Shown: positions 25,720-35,130 of the stretch, piece after piece | How positions within the stretch are numbered: position 1 is the stretch's first letter | Layout of the letters: each line of letters opens with the position of its first letter | From: Bacillus sp. V59.32b | GTDB lineage: Bacteria; Bacillota; Bacilli; Bacillales; DSM-1321 | Assembly (NCBI RefSeq): GCF_003429085.1 | Contig: NZ_QVTC01000020.1 | Coordinates: forward strand, 16,102 to 80,101 | Reading direction: 5' to 3' | Length of the DNA: 64,000 bases | Notes under the pieces: generated by a model | Database searches by the model: none | The model's input: only the letters and a program-made list of their open reading frames with translations | Told to the model about the DNA's origin: nothing | Program-made: the position numbers and the translations under genes

Positions 25720-26049
25720 TTAATTTACATCATTGCTGGCGACAAGAACGACTTTCCCTTTATCGAGATCTTTTTCATATTGTTCCGCTTCCGTCTTAGT
25801 CAAGCCAAGCGAACTCATTTTGGTACGGAGCTCATCGCCTCTGGACTTGAACATGTTTCCAACTGAATCAAGGATACCTTGTTCTTTCATGCCGATTGCT
25901 TCGGTATCCGTGTTTTCTGTCAAATGTTCGGAACGGTCTTTATCATGTGCAAACAAATAAATATTTTCTTTTGAGTAACCTGAAGTTAATAAATGATCGA
26001 TTTTTTCCTTCGCTTGGACTCCATTTTCTATCACGTGTACTTGATACAT
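25720..26049 (-). CDS. General stress protein, YflT/17M family
   Basis: A 109-residue soluble protein beginning MYQVHVIENGVQAKEKIDHL, then SKENIYLFAHDKDRSEHL. This is the YflT-type domain of heat- and stress-induced proteins in Bacillus. The C-terminal half is charged and helical (KTEAEQYEKDLDKGKVVLVA). Biochemical activity is unknown. Relatives are sigma-B-dependent, but I could not find a convincing sigma-B promoter in the 80 bases upstream. The ATG has AAGGAGG upstream. Confidence 0.85.
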   Translation of the reverse strand: MYQVHVIENGVQAKEKIDHLLTSGYSKENIYLFAHDKDRSEHLTENTDTEAIGMKEQGILDSVGNMFKSRGDELRTKMSSLGLTKTEAEQYEKDLDKGKVVLVASNDVN

Positions 26050-26125
26050 GAAAATTCCTCCTTAAAGGTTGCTAGATTCGTTTTTCTGTTTATTTAATGA
26101 GATGCTGTACAGCCATGTTATATAT

Positions 26126-27643
26126 TTAGCCTAAAATGGTCTTCGTAAAACATCTTTTTTTGGATTTATTGCCAACCATGACTCTACGGTGGCGATTTAA
26201 TAGGTTGTGAACCGAAATGTAATTTTGTATTCGATAAAGCACATATTTAAGGGCAGGTAGCTTATCCTGATATTCCTCATAGTCCGCTGTATATGCGCCA
26301 TCTTCGTTCGACCAGATGCGGTCGAAGTATGCTGCTACGTCTTTCGTGATTTGTTCGGAGTCCGGGGCTTGTATTTTAATATTGGCTTCAAGGTTATAAT
26401 CATCCAGGTTGCGTTCTGTATAGTTGGCTGAACCGCCGATGATTATATGATCCTCTGGCCTTTGGATGTACAATAGCTTTGAATGGAACTGCTCCTTGTC
26501 CGTCTTGTACCAGCGGATTTCAATGTTGTCCTCCCCTAATTCCTGAAACTCGGCTGAGACAGGCAGATTGGGAAGTCCGATTTTCTCGGAACCGAAGGCA
26601 TTTTGGTTCGGATCCAGCACCATATTGATTTTGACCCCGCGCTTGGCGGCATCGGTTAGCTCTTCAACAACTTTGCGGTCGGCTATATAGTACATTCCGA
26701 GCCAGATTCGGTCTCCTTTCCTTGTGTCACGAATGCTTGCGAGCACATGCTGATATATCTTACCTTCCGTCAGCAATTGTACCTTTATCGGTCCTTCTCG
26801 TTCAGGCTCCTTTTCATATTCGGGAAATACATCGGGGCCTTCGGAAAATCGTCCGACGGCTTCCTCAGCCTTGATAAAATCACCGATAATATTCCCATCC
26901 ATTCGAAAAGCGATGTTGGAATGGAAGCCGCTTGCATCATGCGGGTTGGCAGATGAGATAATCGCTGTTTTCTCGGTTGCCAGGAGCTTTCTATGGTTTG
27001 CCTTAATATTCAACAGGCGCAGATAAGAACGGAAGGTAACTTTTGGGGCATTGCTTGCCATCGGATTGCGAATCCATCCATAACCACTTTCGCCGAACCA
27101 TTGAAAAAAGGTCCGATAGACTCCGGAATAGAGCGGATTGGAATCGCGCAGGCGATCAAGGTTTGTGGTCACTACTTCGACTCCGTGTTCCTTCAATGTC
27201 TCAATTTCCTTTAATTTATATGATTGATAGGATGTATTCACTTCATCTGTAATGAAGATTACTCTCAGATTGGGCTTTGCTTTACTTTGTTCGACTATTT
27301 TTCGGGTCAATGTTTCACTGATATTTGGGAACTTTACTTTTTCATCATAATAGCCGTTAAAAAGGAACATATCGATGACAATATACGATTCTGCTTCTTC
27401 AATAGCATGATAGATCTCTTCGAAAATTCTTCGTTCATGCTGAATTTCCCCATTTTGATCCTTATAAGAAAGATCATATAGGAAGTCGACATCATCGACC
27501 TGGTGTATCTCCCCTTCATAGGAAACACCTTCTGGAAGCGGTTTATACTGGTTATATGAAATGACAATCGTAACGATAATGATAATGATAGCTGGTATAT
27601 AAATGCGTTTTTTCGCATACCATGAATTTTTCTCTTTTTTCAT
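26126..27643 (-). CDS. Membrane-anchored phospholipase D-like protein
   Basis: A 505-residue protein with one N-terminal membrane segment ([16 protein letters not shown]) and two PLD-type repeats. The first has [18 protein letters not shown] and the second [20 protein letters not shown]. Both keep the His and Lys of HxK, but the usual Asp four residues later is Glu in the first and Gln in the second. It may thus be a divergent or weak enzyme. Cardiolipin synthase or a nuclease-like role are both possible. I start at the ATG at 27643, which follows GGGGGAA. The open frame upstream has no ribosome site. Confidence 0.8.
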   Translation of the reverse strand: MKKEKNSWYAKKRIYIPAIIIIIVTIVISYNQYKPLPEGVSYEGEIHQVDDVDFLYDLSYKDQNGEIQHERRIFEEIYHAIEEAESYIVIDMFLFNGYYDEKVKFPNISETLTRKIVEQSKAKPNLRVIFITDEVNTSYQSYKLKEIETLKEHGVEVVTTNLDRLRDSNPLYSGVYRTFFQWFGESGYGWIRNPMASNAPKVTFRSYLRLLNIKANHRKLLATEKTAIISSANPHDASGFHSNIAFRMDGNIIGDFIKAEEAVGRFSEGPDVFPEYEKEPEREGPIKVQLLTEGKIYQHVLASIRDTRKGDRIWLGMYYIADRKVVEELTDAAKRGVKINMVLDPNQNAFGSEKIGLPNLPVSAEFQELGEDNIEIRWYKTDKEQFHSKLLYIQRPEDHIIIGGSANYTERNLDDYNLEANIKIQAPDSEQITKDVAAYFDRIWSNEDGAYTADYEEYQDKLPALKYVLYRIQNYISVHNLLNRHRRVMVGNKSKKRCFTKTILG

Positions 27644-27824
27644 GCCAGTTCCCCCAAATAAGAATTTGTCTTCTCTTATATATATCCAAAAGGAGAGAGG
27701 CAAGAAACCTAGCAAGCTAGCAAATATTTTCCGTAGGCCTCAAAACCGAACCTACTTTCATGCCCGAAATTCGATACCAGCCTGCGGTTATCGTATAATA
27801 TTATATAGAGGGGAGTGCTTTTAT

Positions 27825-28502
27825 ATGACAAATGAAGTTTTGCATAACGATTGGCAAAAGGTACTGTCGGATGAATTTACGAAGGATTATTATAAGCGGC
27901 TTCGGGAATTTCTGAAGCAGGAATATAGCAATCATACAATCTACCCGACTGCCGGCGACATCTTTAACGCACTGCATTTAACTCCATATGAAAAAGTGAA
28001 GGTCGTCATTTTGGGACAGGACCCTTACCATGGACCGAACCAGGCTCATGGACTTAGTTTTTCCGTAAAGCCCGGCGTGCGCATGCCGCCTTCCTTAAAA
28101 AATATATTTAAAGAACTACACGATGACCTTGACTGCACCATTCCGAATAACGGATATTTAGTGGAATGGGCTGAGCAGGGCGTACTGCTTTTGAACACTG
28201 TCTTGACAGTGCGTGAGGGTGAAGCCAACTCACATCGCGGAAAAGGGTGGGAAAATTTTACGAATAAAGTGATCACCAGTTTAAGTGATAGAGATAAACC
28301 AATGGTTTTCGTCCTTTGGGGAAAGCCCGCGCAAAGTAAGATTCCGTTAATAGATGCGAGTAAGCATCATATCATCACTTCCGTGCATCCCAGTCCGCTT
28401 TCTGCAAGAAGGGGATTCTTCGGAAGCCGTCCTTTTTCACAGGTGAATGACTGTTTAAGGGCTTGGGGAGAAGATGAAATCGATTGGCAGATTTCCGGGT
28501 GA
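27825..28502 (+). CDS. ung: Uracil-DNA glycosylase
   Basis: Family 1 uracil-DNA glycosylase of 225 residues that removes uracil from DNA. The catalytic motif GQDPYHGP has Asp66. The second motif [17 protein letters not shown] is intact. ATG 27825 follows GAGGGGAG, and TATAAT at 27794-27799 probably forms the -10 of its promoter. It opens the block that is syntenic with the B. subtilis ywd region. Confidence 0.96.
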   Translation: MTNEVLHNDWQKVLSDEFTKDYYKRLREFLKQEYSNHTIYPTAGDIFNALHLTPYEKVKVVILGQDPYHGPNQAHGLSFSVKPGVRMPPSLKNIFKELHDDLDCTIPNNGYLVEWAEQGVLLLNTVLTVREGEANSHRGKGWENFTNKVITSLSDRDKPMVFVLWGKPAQSKIPLIDASKHHIITSVHPSPLSARRGFFGSRPFSQVNDCLRAWGEDEIDWQISG

Positions 28503-28539
28503 TGAGCAAAAGTTGATGCAATAGCGAGGTTATAAAGCG

Positions 28540-28722
28540 ATGGTTGAAAAAATTAACTGTATGACATGCAAGCATTATTACGTAACCTGGGACCCCCATT
28601 TTCCGAAAGGATGCAAGGCCTTCCAGTTTAAAACCTCCGCCATCCCTTCGCAGGAAGTGCTTCGGTCCTCAGGACAGCGGTGCATGAAATATGAGAAAAA
28701 ACATGTTATAAAAAAGCTTTAG
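28540..28722 (+). CDS. Small four-cysteine protein beside ung
   Basis: A 60-residue basic protein starting MVEKINCMTCKHYYVTWD, with cysteines 7 and 10 as a CxxC pair, a third in KGCKAF and a fourth in QRCMKY. The spacing could bind one zinc ion or form a small redox centre. The ATG follows GAGG at a rather long distance. It lies 37 bases after ung in the same direction and may be co-transcribed with it. I do not recognise a function. Similar short proteins occur downstream of ung in other Bacilli as far as I recall. Confidence 0.65.
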   Translation: MVEKINCMTCKHYYVTWDPHFPKGCKAFQFKTSAIPSQEVLRSSGQRCMKYEKKHVIKKL

Positions 28723-28750
28723 TCATTGTGAGTGACTTTCACGAGTAGAA

Positions 28751-29031
28751 CCGGCAACACAATCGAAATATCGGCAACAAACAAAGAGCCGGCAACAAAA
28801 CCAGTAAAACCAGTACGAAATCGAAATATCGGCAACAAACAAAGGAGCTGGCAACAAAACCAGAATTCCGGCAACGAAAGTCTCGCTTGTGGCAACAAAA
28901 CCAGTAAAACCGGCAACAAAATCCAAATATCGGCAACAAACAAAGGAGCCGGCAACAAAACCAGAATTCCGGCAACGAAAGTCTCGGTTGCGGCAACAAA
29001 ACCAGTAAAACCGACAACAAAATCGAAGTAT
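28751..29031 (+). repeat. Array A: CGGCAACAAA units of about 20 bp
   Basis: About 13 occurrences of CGGCAAC(A/G)AA spaced 18-21 bases apart (one double unit of 40). Five unit types recur in fixed order to give a higher-order repeat of exactly 101 bases, for example between 28830 and 28931. Because 101 is not a multiple of three, the open frames through it are not meaningful. It fills most of the gap between the small cysteine protein gene and ywdI. Confidence 0.9.
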
Positions 29032-29162
29032 GATCAAAAACATTTTACAAAAAGCGAATAGCTTTTGAATAATCGGGATTGGATTGTGTGCTCTTTGTTT
29101 ATATATAAGTTTTTTGATATGCTATTAAACAGTTTAACTGAAAATTTTATGAGGTGGGGTAC

Positions 29163-29450
29163 ATGGATATTTCTTCAGATAAAGTGCTGGATAAAATAGA
29201 AGAGCTTGTAACGAAAGCCAAACATACAGCGTCCCGGGAAAAACTGGGTGGATACGCGACTGCGATTCAAGCATTATGTGATTTATTGCTTGAAGAGAGA
29301 AAGGGCATAGAAAAATATCCATCCGATCGGCAGTCACCTGTTGTGAGCCATCCCATCCAGCCGCAGGCACAACCCATATCGGTTTCTATGCCGTCATCAA
29401 AGCCGGTAAAGATGGATGATGCAAATGGGGATTCTTTGTTTGATTTTTAA
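29163..29450 (+). CDS. ywdI: YwdI family protein
   Basis: A 95-residue protein of the YwdI family (DUF5327), function unknown. The N-terminal half is helical (DKVLDKIEELVTKAKHT, then KLGGYATAIQALCDLLLEER). The C-terminal half is proline- and glutamine-rich and ends GDSLFDF, a conserved tail in this family. ATG 29163 follows GAGGTGGGG. Position between ung and ywdK is as in B. subtilis. The repeat array lies directly upstream. Confidence 0.85.
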   Translation: MDISSDKVLDKIEELVTKAKHTASREKLGGYATAIQALCDLLLEERKGIEKYPSDRQSPVVSHPIQPQAQPISVSMPSSKPVKMDDANGDSLFDF

Positions 29451-29477
29451 CATGGTAAATTGAGAGGAGTTTTTATA

Positions 29478-29846
29478 TTGAAGCTGTTTATTATTTTAGG
29501 GGCAATCAATGCCTTTATTGCTGTTGCTCTTGGTGCATTCGGGGCTCATGGTTTAGAAGGAAGAATTCCTGATAAATACTTAGAAACATGGAAAACGGCG
29601 GTTACATATCAAATGTTCCATGCAACCGGATTGATGATCATCGCTCTTGTCTCAGGTAAAATCGGCGGGCCGCTTATGACCTGGTCAGGTTGGTTAATGT
29701 TTATCGGCATCATTTTGTTCTCAGGCAGCCTTTTTGTATTGAGTGTTACGCAAATTAAAATATTGGGTGCGATCACTCCTTTAGGCGGAGTTTCCTTCCT
29801 GGCTGCATGGGTGCTGTTCATTGTGGCTGTATACAAGAACTTATGA
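29478..29846 (+). CDS. ywdK: DUF423 family membrane protein
   Basis: A 122-residue membrane protein with four hydrophobic segments. Family marks are INAFIAVALGAFGAHGLEG near the N-terminus and the TAVTYQMFHATGLM stretch. The function of DUF423 proteins is unknown. I choose TTG 29478 with GAGAGGAG 8 bases upstream. The frame is open six codons further but without a ribosome site. It follows ywdI by 27 bases, so the two likely form one transcript. Confidence 0.9.
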   Translation: MKLFIILGAINAFIAVALGAFGAHGLEGRIPDKYLETWKTAVTYQMFHATGLMIIALVSGKIGGPLMTWSGWLMFIGIILFSGSLFVLSVTQIKILGAITPLGGVSFLAAWVLFIVAVYKNL

Positions 29847-29852
29847 CAAATT

Positions 29853-29905
29853 GAGGATGGCTTTTTGGGAATGTTCAAGATTCCTTAAAAGCCATCCTCT
29901 TTTAA
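29853..29905. terminator. Bidirectional terminator between ywdK and gerQ
   Basis: Long stem GAGGATGGCTTTT / AAAAGCCATCCTC with a loop of about 20 bases and T-rich flanks, between convergent genes. Confidence 0.85.
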
Positions 29906-29918
29906 TTATGTTCTTTCC

Positions 29919-30479
29919 TTACCTTGGCGGATATACGGAAAGGTTCGCGGTTCCGCCGTACGGGTAATCATATTCAATTTCTTCTTCAAATGTAACATAA
30001 TCGACAGCGACCATCAGAATCAGGTAACGGGCTCCGGTTTGCGGGTCACTCAGAATGACATGATCACGGCCGGCCGCTTCGATGATACCTTTGAAGACCT
30101 TGGCATTCCATTCTTTATTACCCTCAAACGTAGCGTAAACGGTTGCTAACTTCCCTCTATTCAAGCGAAGGATATTTTCAATGTATGAAGCTTCGGCAGG
30201 CAGCATGCCCGGCACCTGTGCCCCCGGCGGAGCAGGTTGGCCGCCAGGCGCGGCTTGCATGCCTCCTTGTGGGCCGTTGCCTGCTTGTGGCCCCATGCCT
30301 CCCTGTGGCCCCATGCTTCCTGGAGGCATCTGATTTTGTGAGTAACCTCCCGGCGGATATTGGGGGTACTGCGGTTCCGCGCGTTGAGCGGGATTTACAT
30401 TTGCATAGGGATAGTAGGGGACACCTCCCGGATACCCGAAGTTTCCCTGAGGACTCTTGCTGTTGTTTTGCTGACTCAT
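29919..30479 (-). CDS. gerQ: Spore coat protein GerQ
   Basis: Spore coat protein needed to localise the cortex-lytic enzyme CwlJ and cross-linked by transglutaminase in B. subtilis. It has 186 residues. The N-terminal half is rich in Gly, Pro, Gln and Tyr, with tandem GPQGGMGPQAGNGPQGGM repeats. The C-terminal domain starts LPAEASYIENILRLNRGK and has the conserved VYATFEGNKEWNAKVFKG. The start ATG 30479 follows GGAGGG. A sigma-E-like promoter lies upstream (30551-30580), which agrees with mother-cell expression. Confidence 0.93.
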   Translation of the reverse strand: MSQQNNSKSPQGNFGYPGGVPYYPYANVNPAQRAEPQYPQYPPGGYSQNQMPPGSMGPQGGMGPQAGNGPQGGMQAAPGGQPAPPGAQVPGMLPAEASYIENILRLNRGKLATVYATFEGNKEWNAKVFKGIIEAAGRDHVILSDPQTGARYLILMVAVDYVTFEEEIEYDYPYGGTANLSVYPPR

Positions 30480-30550
30480 CAATTTCCCTCCATATCGTTA
30501 ATATAATAAAGGCAGGACTTGAATGAATAGAAGAAATCATCACTATTTCA

Positions 30551-30580
30551 TATGTATGGGTGGGGAGTTGCTTTTATGAC
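30551..30580 (-). promoter_or_regulatory. Sigma-E-type promoter of gerQ
   Basis: On the minus strand GTCATAAA and CATACATAT are placed so that ATA and CATACA are 16 bases apart, which fits sigma-E. It sits between the hemQ terminator and gerQ, leaving a leader of about 65 bases. Confidence 0.5.
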
Positions 30581-30586
30581 TTGGAA

Positions 30587-30615
30587 AATAAAAAAGCTCC
30601 CAAAGGAGGGAGCTT
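30587..30615 (-). terminator. Terminator of hemQ
   Basis: On the minus strand AAGCTCCC and GGGAGCTT form an 8-bp stem with a 6-base loop, followed by TTTTATTTT. Confidence 0.85.
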
Positions 30616-30622
30616 CCGGATA

Positions 30623-31366
30623 TTATACGTGCAAGAAGGATTGAATCTTTTCTTCGGGAAGAAGATTGCCAACGTAGAAGGCACCGAATTCGCCGTAGCG
30701 GGCGCTGACTTCGTCAAAACGCATTTCATAAACGAGTTTCTTGAATTGAAGGACATCATCGGCGAATAAGGTAACGCCCCATTCATAGTCGTCAAAGCCG
30801 ACAGAGCCGGTAATGATTTGCTTTACTTTCCCTGCATATTGGCGGCCGATCATCCCGTGTGAACGCATCATGGTGCGGCGATCTTCCATTGGGAGCATGT
30901 ACCAGTTTTCTTCACCCTGGCGGCGCTTGTCCATTGGATAGAAGCAGACATGTTTTGCTTTCGGGAGAATCGGATACAGGCGAGCCTGAAATTGAGGGTT
31001 TTGGTAAGGATCCTCGTCCTCTGGCAGGTAATTCCCCAATTCTACAACAGAAACATACGAATAGGCCGGAATGGTATACTCGGCAAGCTTGGACTTATTG
31101 AATTCCATTTCAATTTCGTTTAATTCCTCCATTGTAGGTCGAACAAACATCAGCATAAAATCGGCTTTTTGGCCAACGATAGAATAAAGGGCATGACTGC
31201 CTTCTTTTTTGCTTTGGGTTTTATTCCATTTTTCCAATAAACTATTGAATTCTGAAATAGCCGCCTGGCGTTCGTCGCTCGTAAGCATTTTCCATGAAGT
31301 CCAGTCAATCAGACGGAAGTCGTGCAGGCTATACCAGCCATCAAGTGTTTGTGCAGGTTCACTCAT
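30623..31366 (-). CDS. hemQ: Coproheme decarboxylase (HemQ/ChdC)
   Basis: Last enzyme of the coproporphyrin-dependent haem pathway of Gram-positive bacteria, structurally a chlorite-dismutase-like protein. It has 247 residues. Recognisable parts are [33 protein letters not shown] with the conserved tyrosine and lysine region, and [20 protein letters not shown] with the haem-ligand region. The start ATG 31366 has AGGAG 8 bases upstream. An in-frame ATT/ATG further up lacks spacing. It is divergent from pta, as in B. subtilis ywfI-pta. Confidence 0.95.
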   Translation of the reverse strand: MSEPAQTLDGWYSLHDFRLIDWTSWKMLTSDERQAAISEFNSLLEKWNKTQSKKEGSHALYSIVGQKADFMLMFVRPTMEELNEIEMEFNKSKLAEYTIPAYSYVSVVELGNYLPEDEDPYQNPQFQARLYPILPKAKHVCFYPMDKRRQGEENWYMLPMEDRRTMMRSHGMIGRQYAGKVKQIITGSVGFDDYEWGVTLFADDVLQFKKLVYEMRFDEVSARYGEFGAFYVGNLLPEEKIQSFLHV

Positions 31367-31454
31367 TACGATCACTCCTATATTTCTTTAATTACATCAA
31401 TACTATACCATAGTTTAAATTAAAGATAATTTCTCAGGTCCATATTCGCAATTT

Positions 31455-31490
31455 GTTCGGAAAATGTTCATATTTTTAAAATTTCCGAAC
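31455..31490. promoter_or_regulatory. Inverted repeat between hemQ and pta
   Basis: Perfect 9-bp arms GTTCGGAAA and TTTCCGAAC, 18 bases apart, in the 376-base gap between two divergent genes. A third half-site TTTTCCGAAT occurs near 31595. It has no T run, so an operator is more likely than a terminator. The binding protein is unknown. Confidence 0.45.
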
Positions 31491-31742
31491 TGGTAAAATC
31501 TAAACATAAGGATGATGTGCAATGGAATAATAAGTAATGGGTTTAACAAATGAAAAAAAGGAAATCATTCTAAAAGAAACCTTATTAAAGTGTTGTTATT
31601 TTCCGAATTTAATAACATTTTTATTGAAAACGCCAACAACTTTCCCAATGATAGAATTCTTAATGATGAACGGGTATCCTTAATTACGAAAAGGGCATTT
31701 TAACAGAATCCGGTATTTAAATTAAACGGAGGAGGAGATAAT

Positions 31743-32720
31743 ATGAGTGACTTATTTGAATCATTAAAAGCAAAGATTTCAGGAAACAATCTGAGAATTG
31801 TATTTCCTGAAGGGATGGATGAGCGTATCCTTACGGCAGCTGGGAGGCTTGCAAAGGAGAAACTTGTTACACCGGTCCTAATCGGCAATATCGAACAAGT
31901 TCAGGAGAAAGCAAAATCTTTAGGCGTTTCCGTTGAAGGCGCCGAAATCTATGACCCTCATAATTACATGATGATGGACGAGCTGGTCGCGTCATTTGTG
32001 GAACGCCGCAAAGGGAAAGCAACTGAAGAAGAGGCGCGAAAAATCCTGCTGGACGAGAATTATTTTGGTACGATGCTCGTTTTTACAAACAAGGCGGACG
32101 GTCTCGTAAGCGGAGCGGCACATTCTACTGCTGAAACTGTACGACCGGCTCTTCAAATCATCAAAACGAAGGAGGGCGTCAAGAAAACATCGGGTGTCTT
32201 CATCATGGTACGCGAGGATGAGCAATATGTCTTTGCCGATTGTGCGATTAACATTGCGCCAGACAGCACCGATTTAGCTGAGATCGCCATTGAAAGTGCC
32301 CGCACAGCCCAAATGTTTGATATTGAACCGAGAGTGGCGATGCTAAGCTTCTCGACAAAAGGTTCAGCTAAATCACCAGAAACGGACAGAGTCGCCGAAG
32401 CCGTCCAGGAAGCAAAGAAAATGAATCCAATGCTCATATTGGACGGGGAGTTCCAATTTGACGCGGCCTTCGTTCCATCTGTGGCCCAGAAAAAAGCTCC
32501 AGACTCACCGCTCCAGGGAGATGCGAACATATTCATTTTTCCTAGTCTGGAAGCTGGTAATATCGGCTATAAAATTGCGCAGCGATTAGGGAATTTCGAA
32601 GCCGTCGGGCCGATTCTTCAAGGCTTAAACCGTCCGGTAAACGATCTGTCCCGGGGATGCAACGAAGAAGATGTGTATAAGCTGGCGATCATTACTGCCG
32701 CTCAGGCCCTCCATAAATAA
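31743..32720 (+). CDS. pta: Phosphate acetyltransferase
   Basis: Converts acetyl-CoA and phosphate to acetyl phosphate and CoA, feeding acetate overflow. It has 325 residues, the short Bacillus type without the N-terminal regulatory domain. Family stretches are IVFPEGMDERILTAAGRL, DGLVSGAAHSTAETVRPALQ and LEAGNIGYKIAQRL. ATG follows GGAGGAGGAG. It has its own terminator. In B. subtilis pta is activated by CcpA, but I saw no clear cre site upstream here. Confidence 0.96.
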   Translation: MSDLFESLKAKISGNNLRIVFPEGMDERILTAAGRLAKEKLVTPVLIGNIEQVQEKAKSLGVSVEGAEIYDPHNYMMMDELVASFVERRKGKATEEEARKILLDENYFGTMLVFTNKADGLVSGAAHSTAETVRPALQIIKTKEGVKKTSGVFIMVREDEQYVFADCAINIAPDSTDLAEIAIESARTAQMFDIEPRVAMLSFSTKGSAKSPETDRVAEAVQEAKKMNPMLILDGEFQFDAAFVPSVAQKKAPDSPLQGDANIFIFPSLEAGNIGYKIAQRLGNFEAVGPILQGLNRPVNDLSRGCNEEDVYKLAIITAAQALHK

Positions 32721-32729
32721 GAATGATCA

Positions 32730-32765
32730 GGCTGCCCTCTCCAGCAAGGCAGCCCCTTATTTATT
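32730..32765 (+). terminator. Terminator of pta
   Basis: Stem GGCTGCC / GGCAGCC with an 11-base loop and a moderately T-rich tail, ten bases after the stop codon. Confidence 0.7.
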
Positions 32766-32792
32766 GATTTCATGCTATAATGAGATGAGGAT

Positions 32793-32953
32793 TTTTAAAG
32801 AAAACTCGTCGATTGACGAGCCATATGGCGGAGATTAGACGTAGTTGAGGCCCACAGGAAGTGGGTCACACAGACGAAGACATAAGGACGTGGCGCACTT
32901 AGTCAGTGTTCTGATTTATGCAGAAAAGAAAGTCTAAAACTTTCCTTTCTTCG
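32793..32953 (+). repeat. Small hairpin repeat, long copy
   Basis: Begins with AAAACTCGTCGATTGACGAG and ends with GCAGAAAAGAAAGTCTAAAA then CTTTCCTTTCT. Both end modules also occur, inverted, at 20712-20789. The middle contains GAAGACATAAGGACGTGGCG and CTTAGTC, which are shared with the mosaic repeat at 35461-35597. It therefore looks like a composite of two repeat families. Confidence 0.7.
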
Positions 32954-32973
32954 AAAAAAAGGAAGAAAAACCT

Positions 32974-33810
32974 ATGAATGATAAAGAGTCGTTATTAATA
33001 CAGCCAGAGTGGCGAATTATAGATCAATCTTCATTGGGACCGCAGTTTCATGCATTGCAGTCTTTTGCCATGGATGATACGCTATGCGCTTCGGTAGGAA
33101 AGGGTGATTCCCCGGCAGTGGCCCGGGCCTGGGTTCATCATCGAACAATTGTACTCGGAATCCAGGATAGTAAACTACCGTTTCTTCAAAAGGGCATCTC
33201 CTACCTCGCAGAACAAGGATACGATGTGATTGTGAGAAATTCCGGTGGTCTAGCAGTTGTATTGGATGAAGGAGTATTAAACCTTTCTTTGATTTTTCCG
33301 GAAACAGAACGAAAGATTGACATCAACCGCGGCTATGATGCGATGTGGATGCTTATTAAAACGATGTTTGCCGATTTTGGGATGTTGATTGAAGCGAAAG
33401 AAATTGCAGGTTCTTATTGTCCAGGAAGCTATGATCTCAGCATTGGCGGGAAAAAATTCGCCGGAATTTCACAGAGAAGGATTCGCGGCGGGGTAGCTGT
33501 CCAGATTTATTTGTGCGTCAGCGAAAGTGGATCCGAGAGGGCGGAGCTGTTAAAGGAATTTTATCGGCAAGGGAAGAATCATGCTGAAACTAAGTTCTCC
33601 TATCCTGATATACGGCCGGAAGTGATGGCTTCCTTATCCGAACTGTTAAACACACCGCTTACGATTCAGGATGTGATGCTCCGGTTTCTACAAGCCTTAA
33701 AAATCAGGAGCGGAACGATACATGCCAGCGGGCTGACCCCGCAGGAACTACCATTATATGAAATGTATTTGGCCAGAGTGGCTGAACGCAATGAAAAAGC
33801 TTTTGCTTGA
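32974..33810 (+). CDS. lipL: Octanoyl-[GcvH]:protein N-octanoyltransferase
   Basis: Amidotransferase that moves octanoyl groups from GcvH to the E2 subunits of 2-oxoacid dehydrogenases during lipoate synthesis. It has 278 residues. The catalytic cysteine is Cys149 in [14 protein letters not shown], followed by the conserved [34 protein letters not shown] corresponds to the family RRxSGG region. ATG follows GGAAGAA. Position after pta matches B. subtilis ywfL. The Cys-containing form distinguishes it from ordinary lipoate ligases. Confidence 0.93.
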   Translation: MNDKESLLIQPEWRIIDQSSLGPQFHALQSFAMDDTLCASVGKGDSPAVARAWVHHRTIVLGIQDSKLPFLQKGISYLAEQGYDVIVRNSGGLAVVLDEGVLNLSLIFPETERKIDINRGYDAMWMLIKTMFADFGMLIEAKEIAGSYCPGSYDLSIGGKKFAGISQRRIRGGVAVQIYLCVSESGSERAELLKEFYRQGKNHAETKFSYPDIRPEVMASLSELLNTPLTIQDVMLRFLQALKIRSGTIHASGLTPQELPLYEMYLARVAERNEKAFA

Positions 33811-33816
33811 AAAGCC

Positions 33817-33863
33817 AAAAAAATCTGTTTAGTCCCTCCATGGGCCTTTAAACAGATTTTTTT
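33817..33863 (+). terminator. Terminator of lipL
   Basis: A 15-bp stem AAAAAAATCTGTTTA / TAAACAGATTTTTTT with a loop of 17 bases. Confidence 0.9.
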
Positions 33864-33988
33864 CATGGACAGAGATTCCTGTTATTCTTTCACATGTGAA
33901 AAAGTTCTATGTGAATGGGGCTGTCGCCAATCGTTTCTCCTTTAAAGAATTATATAGATTTTGGTTTTTAAAGTGAAAGACAGTGTGA

Positions 33989-34082
33989 ATTTTTTAACTT
34001 TGAAAGATGTCTAGCTACGACGCACAGGACGTGGCAGTTTTTAGTCGATGGTCCTTACTTACAGGACGCTTCCGCTTTTCTA
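33989..34082 (+). repeat. Mosaic repeat family, copy at 34.0 kb
   Basis: Starts TTTTTTAACTTTGAAAGATG and CTAGCTACGACGC, contains ACAGGACGTGGCAG, and ends TTAGTCGATGGTCCTTACTT then ACAGGACGCTTCCGCTTTTC. Related copies lie at 35461 and 43555. It abuts the rsfA stop codon. Confidence 0.75.
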
Positions 34083-34083
34083 T

Positions 34084-34833
34084 TTATTCCGCCAATTTTT
34101 CTAAATTCCCATTCCGGTCCATTTTGAATTTAGTGGCCGGACGCTCGTCTTCCTCTAACAGAACGAGCTTCCTCGCTCTGTTCATGATGTTCATTAACAT
34201 CTCATAATCTTCCTGAATTATGCCTGTATTCTGTTCCAGATTCTCAGCTTTTTTCTCAAGCTGCTGGTTTCTTTTTCTCAATTCTTCCATTTCGAGCTTT
34301 AATCTTTCGTTCTCTGATTTTAACACTTCGGCCTGCAGTATCATGGTATTCATAGATTGTAAATACGTAATAACAACGTCGAGTGTGAGAGTGTGGCTGT
34401 CACTTCCTTCGTTGCGCGCTTCATTTGCAGGGGCAACCGTCTCTGGAATGGCATAAGTAATTGTTTCGGCCTCTAATTCCGATTCAAGTTCTAATTCCGT
34501 TACGTTTGATTCGTGTTGATGGGACCCCACTCTAATATCCTCAATAGTCGGAGCTGGAGGAGTATAGAGCAGCTTTTTCTTGCCTCCCTGATCCTTGCCC
34601 AGGATCCGCTGTCGTTGTTTTCTTTGCTTTTTCGCCAATTGGAGCGCCTTGTCGTAATTATGGCGGACAACTGCATTCCAGCGGAATCCACAGGCCGCAG
34701 AAGTGCGGTTCAGCTTATCTCCAACCTCTTCAAAAGCGTTTAATTGGGTGCTGCCTTCACGGACATGCCGCAGAACAGTCTCTGCTAATAGCAAATCATC
34801 TTCCTCTGTCCAAGCGTCTTGACGGACTTTCAT
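34084..34833 (-). CDS. rsfA: Prespore-specific regulator RsfA
   Basis: Regulator of sigma-F-dependent genes in the forespore. It has 249 residues. The N-terminus has a Myb/SANT-like DNA-binding region, [20 protein letters not shown], with [15 protein letters not shown] after it. A charged, low-complexity middle (about 85-140) is followed by a coiled coil ([20 protein letters not shown] and onward, about 165-215). I start at the ATG at 34833 with GGGAG 9 bases upstream, ten codons inside the longest frame. Synteny with B. subtilis ywfN supports the name. Confidence 0.92.
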   Translation of the reverse strand: MKVRQDAWTEEDDLLLAETVLRHVREGSTQLNAFEEVGDKLNRTSAACGFRWNAVVRHNYDKALQLAKKQRKQRQRILGKDQGGKKKLLYTPPAPTIEDIRVGSHQHESNVTELELESELEAETITYAIPETVAPANEARNEGSDSHTLTLDVVITYLQSMNTMILQAEVLKSENERLKLEMEELRKRNQQLEKKAENLEQNTGIIQEDYEMLMNIMNRARKLVLLEEDERPATKFKMDRNGNLEKLAE

Positions 34834-35130
34834 ACTACCTACTCCCTTTCTTTTAACATTCAATATTCATAGCTTAGTAAATGTGAAAGTTCATGATTTA
34901 ATTAAGCGAACTTCCAACGGGGTGTTACGGTTTAACCTGCTGGTCCTACTTACATCTTGGACAATTCAGGGATATTTTATACAAAAAAGTTAAAAGGATA
35001 GTAGTTTTTTGGCAGTTATGCAGATTCATTGTAAGACAGACAGCCTTGAAATTAGTCCTTAGAAAATGTAGAATACCTGTTAGTGTTTTGTTTTATGATT
35101 GTTTTACATAGAAAGGATGGTGACCCTGGG
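34834..35130. other. Intergenic gap between rsfA and the DUF1450 gene
   Basis: Holds the promoters of two divergent genes. I could not identify a clear sigma-F or sigma-G promoter for rsfA, nor any repeat or RNA here. Confidence 0.4.

Noticed and set aside
28732..29061. Open reading frame of 109 codons (Asn/Lys/Thr-rich) and overlapping minus-strand frames (Cys/Phe-rich)
   Set aside because: All of them read through the 20-bp repeat array. The higher-order period of 101 is not a multiple of three, and no ribosome site precedes the start.
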